Positions 26,501-34,112 of a DNA stretch of 43,274 nucleotides are shown here, one piece after another (the first letter of the stretch is position 1; every line of letters starts with the position of its first letter). The stretch comes from an uncultured Clostridia bacterium (lineage in GTDB: Bacteria; Bacillota; Clostridia; Christensenellales; DTU072), in contig CALVNM010000012.1 of assembly GCA_944349735.1 (NCBI GenBank), positions 1 through 43,274 on the forward strand. The letters are read 5' to 3'. The translations under genes and the position numbers were made by a program. Below the pieces are notes generated by a model. That model saw nothing but the letters and a program-made list of their open reading frames with translations. It did no database searches and had not been told where the DNA came from.

Positions 26501-26502
26501 AA

Positions 26503-28119
26503 CTATTCGATCTGTTGTTTCACGGTACCGTAAAGCTCTTTGATCATCGCGGCGCGTTCTTTGAGTTCTTCGGCGGGAAGCTCGGCAAGTTTGCCCGCCT
26601 TATTCGCCTCGATGAAGTAACGCATGCGGTGCAGTTTCTTGTTGGTGACCTTGAAGCGGAAGGAAGCGAACAGCGCAATGCTTATAAGGAGCGCTATCGA
26701 AATACCCATGATGAGTCTTATGGCGAGCAACGCGCCGTCGGACTGCACGATATAGATATCGGGAGCATCGGAAGACTCATAGTCCGCCGCGTCAAGAAGC
26801 CAGCCGACGAGTCCCACGCCGAGCGCGCCCGCTATCTTACGAATGAGCGTCATCATACCGGAGTAACTGCCGGTGGGACGGTTGCCGGTAGCGAATTCCG
26901 CGACGTCCACGGTGTCGGGGAAAATGATCCAGGGCATCATCTGCGCTCCGCCGAAGCCGAGTCCCATGATGAACGCGAAGATCGGGATAAGCACCGGAGG
27001 CGTCCAGGAAGGCGACATTACCGCCATCATTATACCGCCCACTATGTAGCAGGGAAGTCCCATGCGGAAAGCGAATTGCTTGCTTTTCTTATCCATTACC
27101 CATCTCACGAGCGGGAAAGCGATGACCGCTGCAACCATAAGAGGCGCAACGATGAACATCGAGGAGAATTCCATTCCTAAAAGCTGTTCGCCGTGCCACA
27201 CGTCGGTAGCGTAATAAACGGCGAGCGCGGAGAGCATATCCATGCACATAAACGCGGAGGAATACATCACAATATGCCATCTGAAAGACTTGTTTCTGAA
27301 AGGTTCGGCGTAATTTTCGATAAATTTACGCAAATTGAATTTCTCGCGCGGACCGGTAGGCTGTATTCTTTCTTTGACGAAAATGCTCGCCACGATCAGA
27401 CCGCCGCCGAAAAGCGCGCCGAACACTATGGCGATGATGAGCCAGAATTCGGTGCCGTTGATGGCGGGAAGCATACTGCTTTCCGGGGTGGTGTAAGCTT
27501 CAAGCACGAGAAGCGGGACGATATACGCTATTCCCGCTGCAGCCGAGCTGAATATAAGTTTGACGGTGTTCGCGTTATTACGTTCGCGGAAGTTGGGCGA
27601 AATGTCCGACGCAAGCGAGCAATACGGAACCTGAGTTATAGTGGAGAAGGTGTTCCACAACAGGTACATTATCAGAACGTAAGCGATGAATCCGCCGTCG
27701 CTCATACCCCAGGATTTGACGGGAGCGAAAAGGAGGAACAAGCCGACTATAAGCAAAATACCGCCCACGAACATATAAGGCTTACGTCTGCCGTAACGTG
27801 AACGTGTGTTGTCGGAAATAACGCCCATCAGCGGGTCGCTTACCGCGTCCCAAAGCTTGGCTATCATCATGATCGTCCCGGCAAGAGCCGCCGTAATACC
27901 CAGAGACGTCATGTATTTGAGCATTATGCAGGACATGAGCGCTACGCCGCCGCCGTCCATCAAAGCGCCTATACCGTAAGCCCATTTCTCTTTGACGGGG
28001 ATATAGTCCGGATGATTTTTATCGACTTTGGCATCCCTGACCGCGTCTTCCGGACTACCTTCTTCGGCGTTTCCGGCAACTGCTGCTGTGGTGTCTAAGT
28101 AATCGTTGTTTTCTGGCAT
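26503..28119 (-). CDS. GPH-family (MelB-like) MFS sugar/cation symporter
   Basis: The 538-residue membrane protein has twelve predicted helices and the glycoside-pentoside-hexuronide signature 'LWDAVSDPLMGVISDNTRS' in helix 2 and the following loop, whose acidic residues bind the coupling cation in MelB. 'GRRKPYMF' and 'PNFRERNNAN' loops also match the family. It probably imports a sugar or glycoside with Na+ or H+. The N-terminal 50 residues are hydrophilic and acidic, longer than usual, as is the C-terminal tail. GGGAGGG precedes ATG 28119. It leads the eleven-gene run ending at pth, which otherwise contains no sugar-metabolism gene. Confidence 0.92.
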   Translation of the reverse strand: MPENNDYLDTTAAVAGNAEEGSPEDAVRDAKVDKNHPDYIPVKEKWAYGIGALMDGGGVALMSCIMLKYMTSLGITAALAGTIMMIAKLWDAVSDPLMGVISDNTRSRYGRRKPYMFVGGILLIVGLFLLFAPVKSWGMSDGGFIAYVLIMYLLWNTFSTITQVPYCSLASDISPNFRERNNANTVKLIFSSAAAGIAYIVPLLVLEAYTTPESSMLPAINGTEFWLIIAIVFGALFGGGLIVASIFVKERIQPTGPREKFNLRKFIENYAEPFRNKSFRWHIVMYSSAFMCMDMLSALAVYYATDVWHGEQLLGMEFSSMFIVAPLMVAAVIAFPLVRWVMDKKSKQFAFRMGLPCYIVGGIMMAVMSPSWTPPVLIPIFAFIMGLGFGGAQMMPWIIFPDTVDVAEFATGNRPTGSYSGMMTLIRKIAGALGVGLVGWLLDAADYESSDAPDIYIVQSDGALLAIRLIMGISIALLISIALFASFRFKVTNKKLHRMRYFIEANKAGKLAELPAEELKERAAMIKELYGTVKQQIE

Positions 28120-28167
28120 CGTGCCCTCCCAAGTAAAAATGATTTGCGTTATCGAAACAGCATATCT

Positions 28168-28196
28168 ATCATACTACAAATCGCATTATATTACAA
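28168..28196 (-). promoter_or_regulatory. Promoter of the GPH transporter operon
   Basis: On the minus strand TTGTAA (28196-28191) and TATGAT (28173-28168) are spaced by 17 bases, 48 bases before the start codon at 28119. Both hexamers keep four or five of six consensus positions. All following genes to pth are within 50 bases of each other, so this may drive the whole run. Confidence 0.65.
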
Positions 28197-28243
28197 GTAA
28201 AAAATAAATAAGTGCGGCTCGGCTTTACTCTTTCGCGGCGGTA

Positions 28244-28272
28244 TTGTAAAAACGCCGCCGTTGTGTTAAGAT
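28244..28272 (+). promoter_or_regulatory. Promoter of the PIG-L deacetylase gene
   Basis: TTGTAA (28244-28249) and TAAGAT (28267-28272) are spaced by 17 bases. A GC-rich inverted repeat (CGGCGG at 28236-28241, CCGCCG at 28255-28260) surrounds the -35, and a 21-bp palindrome starts 4 bases after the -10. The site is back-to-back with the transporter promoter. Confidence 0.6.
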
Positions 28273-28275
28273 AAA

Positions 28276-28296
28276 CGTGCGGAAAGTTTCCGCACG
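28276..28296. promoter_or_regulatory. Perfect 21-bp palindrome, probable operator
   Basis: Ten-base arms CGTGCGGAAA and TTTCCGCACG flank a single central G. The palindrome covers the expected transcription start of the PIG-L gene and ends 21 bases before its start codon. As DNA it would suit a dimeric repressor; as RNA it would form a hairpin in the leader with almost no loop, which favours the DNA-operator reading. No regulator gene is adjacent. Confidence 0.65.
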
Positions 28297-28316
28297 ACGC
28301 TATAGAGGAGTAAGAC

Positions 28317-29093
28317 ATGTCTATCGAAAAATGGTTGCTTCATCGCATAATACCGCTACCGGCTATCGACTCGTTCAAGAGTTACGTATTCGTCGCGCCC
28401 CATCCCGACGACGCCGAAGTGGGCGCAGGCGCCACTATGGCAAAGCTTGCCGAACAGGGTAAGCGCATCACTCTGATCGTAGCCACGGACGGAAGATACG
28501 GAGCGGAAAGCGCCGATTACGACCGCGCCTCGCTCGCAGCCGAACGCAGAAAAGAGCAGGAAGCGTCCGCGAAGCTTATCGGAATACAGGAAGTGGTATT
28601 TCTTCCGTTCGAGGACGGAGGGCTGTACGACGAGAGAGACCTCGTCAAAGCGTTGGTCAAGGAATTCGTAAGGCTGAGCCCCGAGGCGATATTCTGCCCC
28701 GATCCGCTTCTGCATACGGAATGCCACGCGGATCATCTCAAAGTCGGACGCGCAGCGTTGAACGCGGCGTTGATGTGCGGAAACGCCCCTATCGCCGCGG
28801 ACATCGCGGGCGGCGCTCCCGCGTCGATAGCAATGATAGCGATGTATTACACCGACGAACCGAATAAATATTTCGCCACCGGTAAAAAGTATCTCGAGCT
28901 TCAGCAAGCGGCGATGCGTTTACATTCGTCGCAATTCGTTTTCTCCGACGACAAAAAAGGTAGCGGCGACATGATCATGCTGTACAATAAATTCCGTTCT
29001 TTGCGTTTCGGGCTCAGAATCCTCAAAGGTCATGCGGACGGTTTCCGCGTTCTTGCGCCCGCGCATACGCACTGCTGCGCCGAAAAAATATGA
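28317..29093 (+). CDS. PIG-L family N-acetylglucosamine-type deacetylase
   Basis: The 258-residue zinc hydrolase has 'APHPDDAEVGAG' (His29, Asp31, Asp32) and 'HTECHADHLKVG' (His137, Asp139, His140), the metal and catalytic residues of LmbE/PIG-L proteins. Such enzymes remove acetyl groups from GlcNAc conjugates, as in bacillithiol (BshB) or mycothiol synthesis, or from other amide-linked sugars. No bshA or bshC gene is in the window, so the exact substrate stays open. GAGGAG precedes ATG 28317. It is a single plus-strand gene between two minus-strand operons; only 15 bases separate its stop from the convergent gerKC stop. Confidence 0.9.
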   Translation: MSIEKWLLHRIIPLPAIDSFKSYVFVAPHPDDAEVGAGATMAKLAEQGKRITLIVATDGRYGAESADYDRASLAAERRKEQEASAKLIGIQEVVFLPFEDGGLYDERDLVKALVKEFVRLSPEAIFCPDPLLHTECHADHLKVGRAALNAALMCGNAPIAADIAGGAPASIAMIAMYYTDEPNKYFATGKKYLELQQAAMRLHSSQFVFSDDKKGSGDMIMLYNKFRSLRFGLRILKGHADGFRVLAPAHTHCCAEKI

Positions 29094-29108
29094 TCACGCC
29101 GACGTCTT

Positions 29109-30260
29109 TCAATGGAACGTGATATCCGTTTTCACGTTAAGAGTCGCGTCGCCGAGATAGTTCTTCGAGCCGCTGTCGCGCCACGAAGCGCCGCCCTCGC
29201 CGTAAAATCCGCCGTACAGGTCGAATATATCCACGCCGTCCGCGCGACAAGTTTCGAAAGCCGTAACCACGTCGGAAATTATTTCTTCCGATATTAGCGC
29301 TCGTATGCTGTCGGCAGGCTCTACGTCTTCGGGCGCGTATATGTCGGACTCGCTCAGAATCTCTTTCAATATAAGCTTTACCCGCACTTCCACCGTAGCC
29401 GTCAGGCTATCCGGTTCGAAGCTTTTTTTCGCACGCGATTTTACGATATAGCAATTATATACGTTTCCGGTCTCGGGATCCGTCACGGTCACGGAACCTT
29501 CCTCGATGACCGAATTGACGTAGGCAAGTCCCGTGGTGCCTTCCTGCGATAAAGTGAAACGGTATTTGCCGTCGCGGAAAACGGCAGTCGTGGAAAAATC
29601 GAATACGTACTGTTCTTCGCCGCTGCCTTCCGGGCTTTCCGTTCCGCCGCCGGTTGTACCCGGATTCTCTTCGGATTGGGCAACTCTTTTAGTTACTATG
29701 GGAAGCCAATTAGCTCTGTTATAGGTATAATGACTTACGATAAATTCCCTTATGGTACGTACCGTGCGGTCGTTGTAATAACCGAATTCCATCAGTGCGC
29801 GCTGGATATAGAAGGAGCTCGTTTCGGAGTACGCGGTCTTTGCCGAGAGTATGTCGGCGGCTCTTCCCTCCGCCGCGAGCAACAGCGCGTTCTCGGAAAG
29901 GTATGCGTTGCGGATGAGATAATCGAGCGAATAATACGCGCCTCGGTCGATCACGCCTTTACCGAGTATCACGAGATTGCAATGCGACATCACCACGATA
30001 AGATTGCTTTGTTCGCTTATCTTCGTGAGCGCTCCCGACAAAGTTTCGGAACGCGCCTCGGATATGATATAGCCCGAGCTCTTGCTGTCGTCGTCGGATG
30101 GCATCAGTATCTGCGCCGCGACCGAATAGCCCTCTTCGTCTGCGTCTATCGCCAATCCGACCACTATAGCCCTGTCCTGAAGGGGCACCACTTCAACGCC
30201 CATAAGCAAGATCAACGCGAAACATAAGGCGAAAGCCACCCATTTATACGCCCGCTTCAT
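29109..30260 (-). CDS. gerKC: Spore germinant receptor C subunit (Ger(x)C type), lipobox missing
   Basis: The 383-residue protein is the C subunit of a GerA-type nutrient receptor, which sits in the inner spore membrane. The mature part begins 'DRAIVVGLAIDADEEGYSV', and 'SHCNLVILGKGVIDRG' and the C-terminal Ger(x)C domain follow the family. Family members normally carry a lipobox with G-C-W/S after the signal helix, so that the cysteine is lipidated. Here the helix ends 'LILLMGVEVV' with no cysteine at that point; the only nearby cysteine is inside the helix (Cys13). Anchoring by an uncleaved helix is inferred. A proline/glycine/serine-rich insert with 'GTTGGGTESPEGSGEE' lies near residue 200. 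GGAGGTG precedes ATG 30260, which overlaps gerKB by 17 bp. Confidence 0.9.
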   Translation of the reverse strand: MKRAYKWVAFALCFALILLMGVEVVPLQDRAIVVGLAIDADEEGYSVAAQILMPSDDDSKSSGYIISEARSETLSGALTKISEQSNLIVVMSHCNLVILGKGVIDRGAYYSLDYLIRNAYLSENALLLAAEGRAADILSAKTAYSETSSFYIQRALMEFGYYNDRTVRTIREFIVSHYTYNRANWLPIVTKRVAQSEENPGTTGGGTESPEGSGEEQYVFDFSTTAVFRDGKYRFTLSQEGTTGLAYVNSVIEEGSVTVTDPETGNVYNCYIVKSRAKKSFEPDSLTATVEVRVKLILKEILSESDIYAPEDVEPADSIRALISEEIISDVVTAFETCRADGVDIFDLYGGFYGEGGASWRDSGSKNYLGDATLNVKTDITFH

Positions 30261-31422
30261 CTTTCACCTCCGCTTCGATGCCGGATCTGACGGCTTTTCC
30301 CCGTCTTTCAAGCAAAATAAGAGTCGCCGCCGTAACCGTTACGGCTATCGCCGCCGCGGGATACCTCGCCGCGCTCAACGCAAAGCGCATCGCCTTTTCC
30401 GAATTGAAAAACAAAGTTTCCGCGAGTATCAACGCTACCGCCGCGGCAACGGTAACGGCTACGGGTAAAGGAACGCCAACGCTCTCGACCGTCCTGCCCG
30501 CCGCAAAAACCAGTATCGAGAGAACTATCACCGCAAAACACAGCCATACCACTATCGCAGACCAGTCTATACTGCCTATTTCGGTATTGACTACGTTGAA
30601 AGATCCGAGCGAAGAAAAAGCGTTGCCGACAAGATGCCCGCTCATTCCGTAAGTCATCACGAATACCGCGTACAGAAAAGGTATTATAAGCACGGCGCCG
30701 AGCGCGCCGCCTATTACGGGAGCATACTTTTTCAAGGAACCCAAAGCTCTTTTAACCGACCCTTCGGCGTCGGCGGCGCCGCTCGATTTCCGCTTGCGTT
30801 CCGCCACGTTATCGTTCGTTTTCAGACGGAAAAACAATAGCGGCGTATAATCGAAAAACCAAAACAGACTTCTGTCGAAAGCGGAGGCTATCGGTCCGAT
30901 ACCGTCCGCAGCAACCGGTCTGACGTAAGACGGCTCTACCTTTATCTTGCCGAAAACCGCCCCTATCAATATCAGTATCGGTATAAGCCATAAAGCGATT
31001 TCGGCAACTCTACCTATTCCTTTGGCAGCCCGAACGCCTAAAAACACGATAGCTACCGCCAATATCACTCCCGCCGCTTCCGCGGAAACGTTATAGAAAA
31101 GATAAGACGTCGTGAAGGTATTGACTTCGGACATATACACGGCGCATTTCACCGTGAAAAGCATCGCCGCAGGCAGTGCGAGCACAAGATAGACGACGGT
31201 ACCGTAACGCTCCTTCACCGCTTCCATGCCGCCGAGCGCGGATATACGTACTATTACGGCGAGCGTTCCCGCCTCTATCAGTACGGCAAAAGTTATCACC
31301 AGCCACATATCCCTTCCCGCGACTTCCGCGATCAATCCCGGGAGCAACGAAAACTTGAATACGAACGACAATAAGAATGCCAGTATACCGTATTGTCTTG
31401 AAGTAAGTATGTTGTTTTTCAT
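30244..31422 (-). CDS. gerKB: Spore germinant receptor B subunit (permease-like)
   Basis: The 392-residue integral membrane protein belongs to the GerAB/amino-acid-permease family, with about ten helices, starting 'ILTSRQYGILAFLLSF' and with 'LPGLIAEVAGRDMW' in the first loop. In B. subtilis the B subunit binds the germinant. The start at ATG 31422 overlaps the gerKA stop as ATGA; a much longer frame to 32334 is an antiparallel-looking arginine-rich shadow of gerKA and is rejected. A long charged loop with 'NVAERKRKSSGAADAEGS' occurs near residue 240. The C-terminus overlaps gerKC by 17 bp. Confidence 0.93.
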   Translation of the reverse strand: MKNNILTSRQYGILAFLLSFVFKFSLLPGLIAEVAGRDMWLVITFAVLIEAGTLAVIVRISALGGMEAVKERYGTVVYLVLALPAAMLFTVKCAVYMSEVNTFTTSYLFYNVSAEAAGVILAVAIVFLGVRAAKGIGRVAEIALWLIPILILIGAVFGKIKVEPSYVRPVAADGIGPIASAFDRSLFWFFDYTPLLFFRLKTNDNVAERKRKSSGAADAEGSVKRALGSLKKYAPVIGGALGAVLIIPFLYAVFVMTYGMSGHLVGNAFSSLGSFNVVNTEIGSIDWSAIVVWLCFAVIVLSILVFAAGRTVESVGVPLPVAVTVAAAVALILAETLFFNSEKAMRFALSAARYPAAAIAVTVTAATLILLERRGKAVRSGIEAEVKDEAGV

Positions 31423-32852
31423 AATTTGAGTCGGGTATTGTTCTTCAGTCTGAGCGCCCCCGTGCGGCGCGTTCTGTCTTTGATGGAAACTTTCAATATG
31501 CTGTCGCGGAAATCGCCGGGTACCACGGGCGCGAAAGGCGCAAGGTACGCTACGCCGTAGATCTCCATCGAACACACGTAAGCGAGAATGGCTATCACCG
31601 CGAGAAGCATGCCGTAAATACCGAAAGTGGCGCCCACGAAAACGAGCGATATCCTGATCACGCTGAAAGCGCCTACCTCGTCGGGAATGGCGAAAAGCCC
31701 TATGCTCGACATGGCGGTGATGAGCACCGTGAGAGAGGAAAGCACGCCCGCGTTCACGGCGGTTTCGCCGAGAATTATACCGCCTACCACCGACATAGCC
31801 ATACCGAAATAACGAGGCATTCTGACGCTCGCTTCGCCGAGCACTTCGAAAAATACGAGCGCGATAAGCATCTCGAGTACGGGAGAGAACGGTATCCCCG
31901 TCGTACTGTTGATGATCGTTATGAGCAATTCGAGCGGCAGTACCTGATACTGATGCGACTGAAGCGCCACGAACACGCCCGGTAGAAGCACTGCGAAAAA
32001 CACTCCCAGCAACCTCATTATCCTCACCACCGTCGTGCGCACGGGACGTCGGTAATAATCTTCGGAATCGTGGAAGTCTTCTATGAGCATGAACGGCAAT
32101 GTGATCACCATCGGCGAACCGTCCACGATGACGCCCACCCTGCCGTCGAGAAGTTTCGAAGCGAGAATATCGGGTTTTTCGGTAGCGCCGGACTGTTTGA
32201 AAACGGAATAGTTGCGTTCTTCGAGGAATTTTGCCACGTAACTGGAATCGACTACTCCGTCTATGTCTATTTTTTTGAGCTTTTCGGTAATAGCGTCTAC
32301 CACGTCCTTGCGCGCGATACCTTTGAGATAACACACCCGTATCTGCGTGCGGGTATATCTGCCTACGACGACCGCCTTGAATACGAGCTTACCCGAACCG
32401 AAACGCCTGCGGATAAGCACCATATTGCTTTTGAAATCTTCGGTAAAGCCTTCGCGAGGACCTTTGATGACCGCGGCGGTCGGCGGCTCCATTATCGGAC
32501 GTGTGGCGTAGCCTTGAGTGCCTATCGCAAAGTACTCCCGCGCCCCTTCCACGATAACGCCGCAGGCGCCCTTGGCGAGCTTCTCGGCAAACGCTTTGCG
32601 CGAAGGGAAACTTTCCAGAGTCTCCGCGGTCACGATGACTCCCTTCATACCCTCGGCGGTAGGCTCGAATTTTCCTTCTGAGGCGATAAGCGGCGTCAGT
32701 ACGCCCATATCTATCTCGCGCATCTCCACCATGCCGTCGCAGAACAGGAGCGCCATCCTGACTTCGCCCGCGGTAAACTCGCGGACGACGAAGTCGTCGC
32801 TTCCGTTGAAAGCGCGTTTAAGTAAGACAATCTCGGAATCGTAATCTTTCAT
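31419..32852 (-). CDS. gerKA: Spore germinant receptor A subunit (GerA family)
   Basis: The 477-residue protein has the GerA layout: a hydrophilic N-terminal domain (about 1-270) beginning with 'SDDFVVREF', the conserved 'GKLVFKAVVVGRYTRTQI' and 'VGVIVDGSPMVITLPF' segments, then four or five C-terminal helices (about 275-440) with 'SPVLEMLIALVFFEVLGEA' cut within the P-E-A region. It is the first gene of gerKA-gerKB-gerKC. It begins only 21 bases after the terminator that follows mrp, so its forespore-type promoter must overlap that terminator or the mrp 3' end. The ribosome site is weak. Confidence 0.93.
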   Translation of the reverse strand: MKDYDSEIVLLKRAFNGSDDFVVREFTAGEVRMALLFCDGMVEMREIDMGVLTPLIASEGKFEPTAEGMKGVIVTAETLESFPSRKAFAEKLAKGACGVIVEGAREYFAIGTQGYATRPIMEPPTAAVIKGPREGFTEDFKSNMVLIRRRFGSGKLVFKAVVVGRYTRTQIRVCYLKGIARKDVVDAITEKLKKIDIDGVVDSSYVAKFLEERNYSVFKQSGATEKPDILASKLLDGRVGVIVDGSPMVITLPFMLIEDFHDSEDYYRRPVRTTVVRIMRLLGVFFAVLLPGVFVALQSHQYQVLPLELLITIINSTTGIPFSPVLEMLIALVFFEVLGEASVRMPRYFGMAMSVVGGIILGETAVNAGVLSSLTVLITAMSSIGLFAIPDEVGAFSVIRISLVFVGATFGIYGMLLAVIAILAYVCSMEIYGVAYLAPFAPVVPGDFRDSILKVSIKDRTRRTGALRLKNNTRLKL

Positions 32853-32872
32853 ACCCGTAAGGATTGCCTCTT

Positions 32873-32909
32873 TGACAAAAAATAAACCGGAAGGGAGTTC
32901 CTTCCGGTT
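32873..32909 (-). terminator. Terminator between mrp and gerKA
   Basis: On the minus strand a perfect 10-bp stem, AACCGGAAGG (32909-32900) with CCTTCCGGTT (32894-32885), has a 5-base loop and is followed by TATTTTTTG. It should end the mrp transcript 20 bases after its stop codon and lies only 21 bases before the gerKA start. Confidence 0.9.
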
Positions 32910-32928
32910 CGAACGTTCGGAAATCTTA

Positions 32929-33756
32929 TCAGACTTTTGCCACTATGTTCCAGAGCTCTTCCGCGGGCTCGAATTCTTCGGCTTTCCCCGCGTCGGCAAG
33001 TTCTGCGACTCTCGGATCGAGCGGAAGCTTCGCCACGGCGCCTATCGAATACTTCTTCGCGGTCTCGTCTATACGGCTCTTACCAAACAGGTAATGCCTG
33101 CTTCCGCAATCGGGGCACTCGAAATAGGACATATTCTCTACTATACCGAGTATAGGAATATTCATCATATTAGCCATTCTTGTAGCTTTGGCTACAATAA
33201 TGCCCACCAGCTCTTGCGGCGAAGTGACTATAACTATACCGTCGAGAGGCAATGACTGGAATACGGTGAGCGGTACGTCGCCCGTTCCCGGAGGCATGTC
33301 CACGAACATATAGTCCACGTCGCCCCATGCCACGTTGGACCAGAACTGTTTGACCGTGCCCGCAAGTATGGGTCCTCTCCAAATGACGGGTTCCGTTGCG
33401 TCCTCGACGAGCAGATTGAGCGACATTATGCGTATTCCTGTAGCTGTAGCTACGGGAAGTATGTTTTCTTCGTCCATCGCTTCCGCGGTCTCGGTTATCC
33501 CGAACATCTTGGGTATCGACGGTCCGGTTATGTCCGCGTCGAGGATCGCCACGTTATAGCCCTTCTTCCTTGCCGCCACCGCGAGCGAAGCGGTCACCAT
33601 GGATTTACCGACGCCGCCCTTACCGGATACGACTCCTATTACCTTACCTACTTTACTGAGCGGATTCGGAGGAGCGAGAAAGCTCTCTTTACCGCCGCCT
33701 TCGCGGGACGCGCATTCCGCGGAGCAATGATCGCAATCGTGCGTGCATTCACTCAT
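32929..33756 (-). CDS. Mrp/NBP35-family iron-sulfur carrier ATPase
   Basis: The 275-residue P-loop protein has the deviant Walker A 'GKGGVGKS' (residues 45-52), 'LDADITGPSIPKMFG', 'IWRGPILAGTVKQFW' and 'DYMFVDMPPGTGD', all marks of the Mrp/ApbC family that holds and transfers [4Fe-4S] clusters. The bridging cysteines are in 'YFECPDCGSRHYLFG'. An extra cysteine-rich start (Cys4, Cys8, Cys11, Cys15) recalls the N-terminal cluster of NBP35. The start ATG 33756 follows AAAGGAG; an upstream in-frame ATG (33795) lacks a site. It is transcribed alone, with its own promoter and terminator. Confidence 0.94.
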   Translation of the reverse strand: MSECTHDCDHCSAECASREGGGKESFLAPPNPLSKVGKVIGVVSGKGGVGKSMVTASLAVAARKKGYNVAILDADITGPSIPKMFGITETAEAMDEENILPVATATGIRIMSLNLLVEDATEPVIWRGPILAGTVKQFWSNVAWGDVDYMFVDMPPGTGDVPLTVFQSLPLDGIVIVTSPQELVGIIVAKATRMANMMNIPILGIVENMSYFECPDCGSRHYLFGKSRIDETAKKYSIGAVAKLPLDPRVAELADAGKAEEFEPAEELWNIVAKV

Positions 33757-33815
33757 TTTCGTTCTCCTTTGCCCTTCGGGGCTCTCACGGCGCATGCGCC
33801 GCTTTTTTCTTCAAT

Positions 33816-33844
33816 ATAATAGCACAGCCTTTGCGGGTTAGCAA
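33816..33844 (-). promoter_or_regulatory. Promoter of mrp
   Basis: On the minus strand TTGCTA (33844-33839) and TATTAT (33821-33816) are spaced by 17 bases, about 60 bases before the mrp start codon. Confidence 0.6.
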
Positions 33845-34054
33845 CAGTTTACTCTAATGCGCGCGCTAACTTTTTACCTTACGGGCGGATATGTTTTTTC
33901 GCGGCTTTCGATAACCCTTCCGGTAGATCGGTACCGCGCTTTCTCCGTAAGTCGCGTCCTGCTCGCCGCGCCGGATATTCGGTACGCGGCGTTTTCGCGT
34001 CTGCGCCCACGGAGGGAACGTAACGAGCCTCGAATATTCGTCGCGCTTAAGTAC
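33845..34054. other. Divergent intergenic region between mrp and the arabinose operon
   Basis: About 210 bases between the mrp and araB promoters hold no supported gene. A plus-strand frame from 33857 runs through the araB promoter and start, is arginine/tyrosine-rich and lacks a ribosome site. No clear AraR- or LacI-like operator pair was identified. Confidence 0.6.
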
Positions 34055-34084
34055 TTGAAAGCGCACGCGGAATTATACTATAAT
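34055..34084 (+). promoter_or_regulatory. Promoter of the arabinose operon
   Basis: TTGAAA (34055-34060) and a perfect TATAAT (34079-34084) are spaced by 18 bases, 28 bases before the kinase start codon. The leader is short and shows no obvious operator palindrome. Confidence 0.75.
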
Positions 34085-34112
34085 ATTTTTACCGTATCAA
34101 GTGAGGTGTATT

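Noticed and set aside
29094..29108. Shared bidirectional terminator between the PIG-L gene and gerKC
   Set aside because: Only 15 bases separate the two stop codons and no stem can be drawn there; the transcripts probably overlap.
30244..32334. A 696-residue version of gerKB
   Set aside because: The N-terminal 304 residues are an out-of-frame shadow of gerKA. The ATGA overlap at 31419-31422 gives the family N-terminus.
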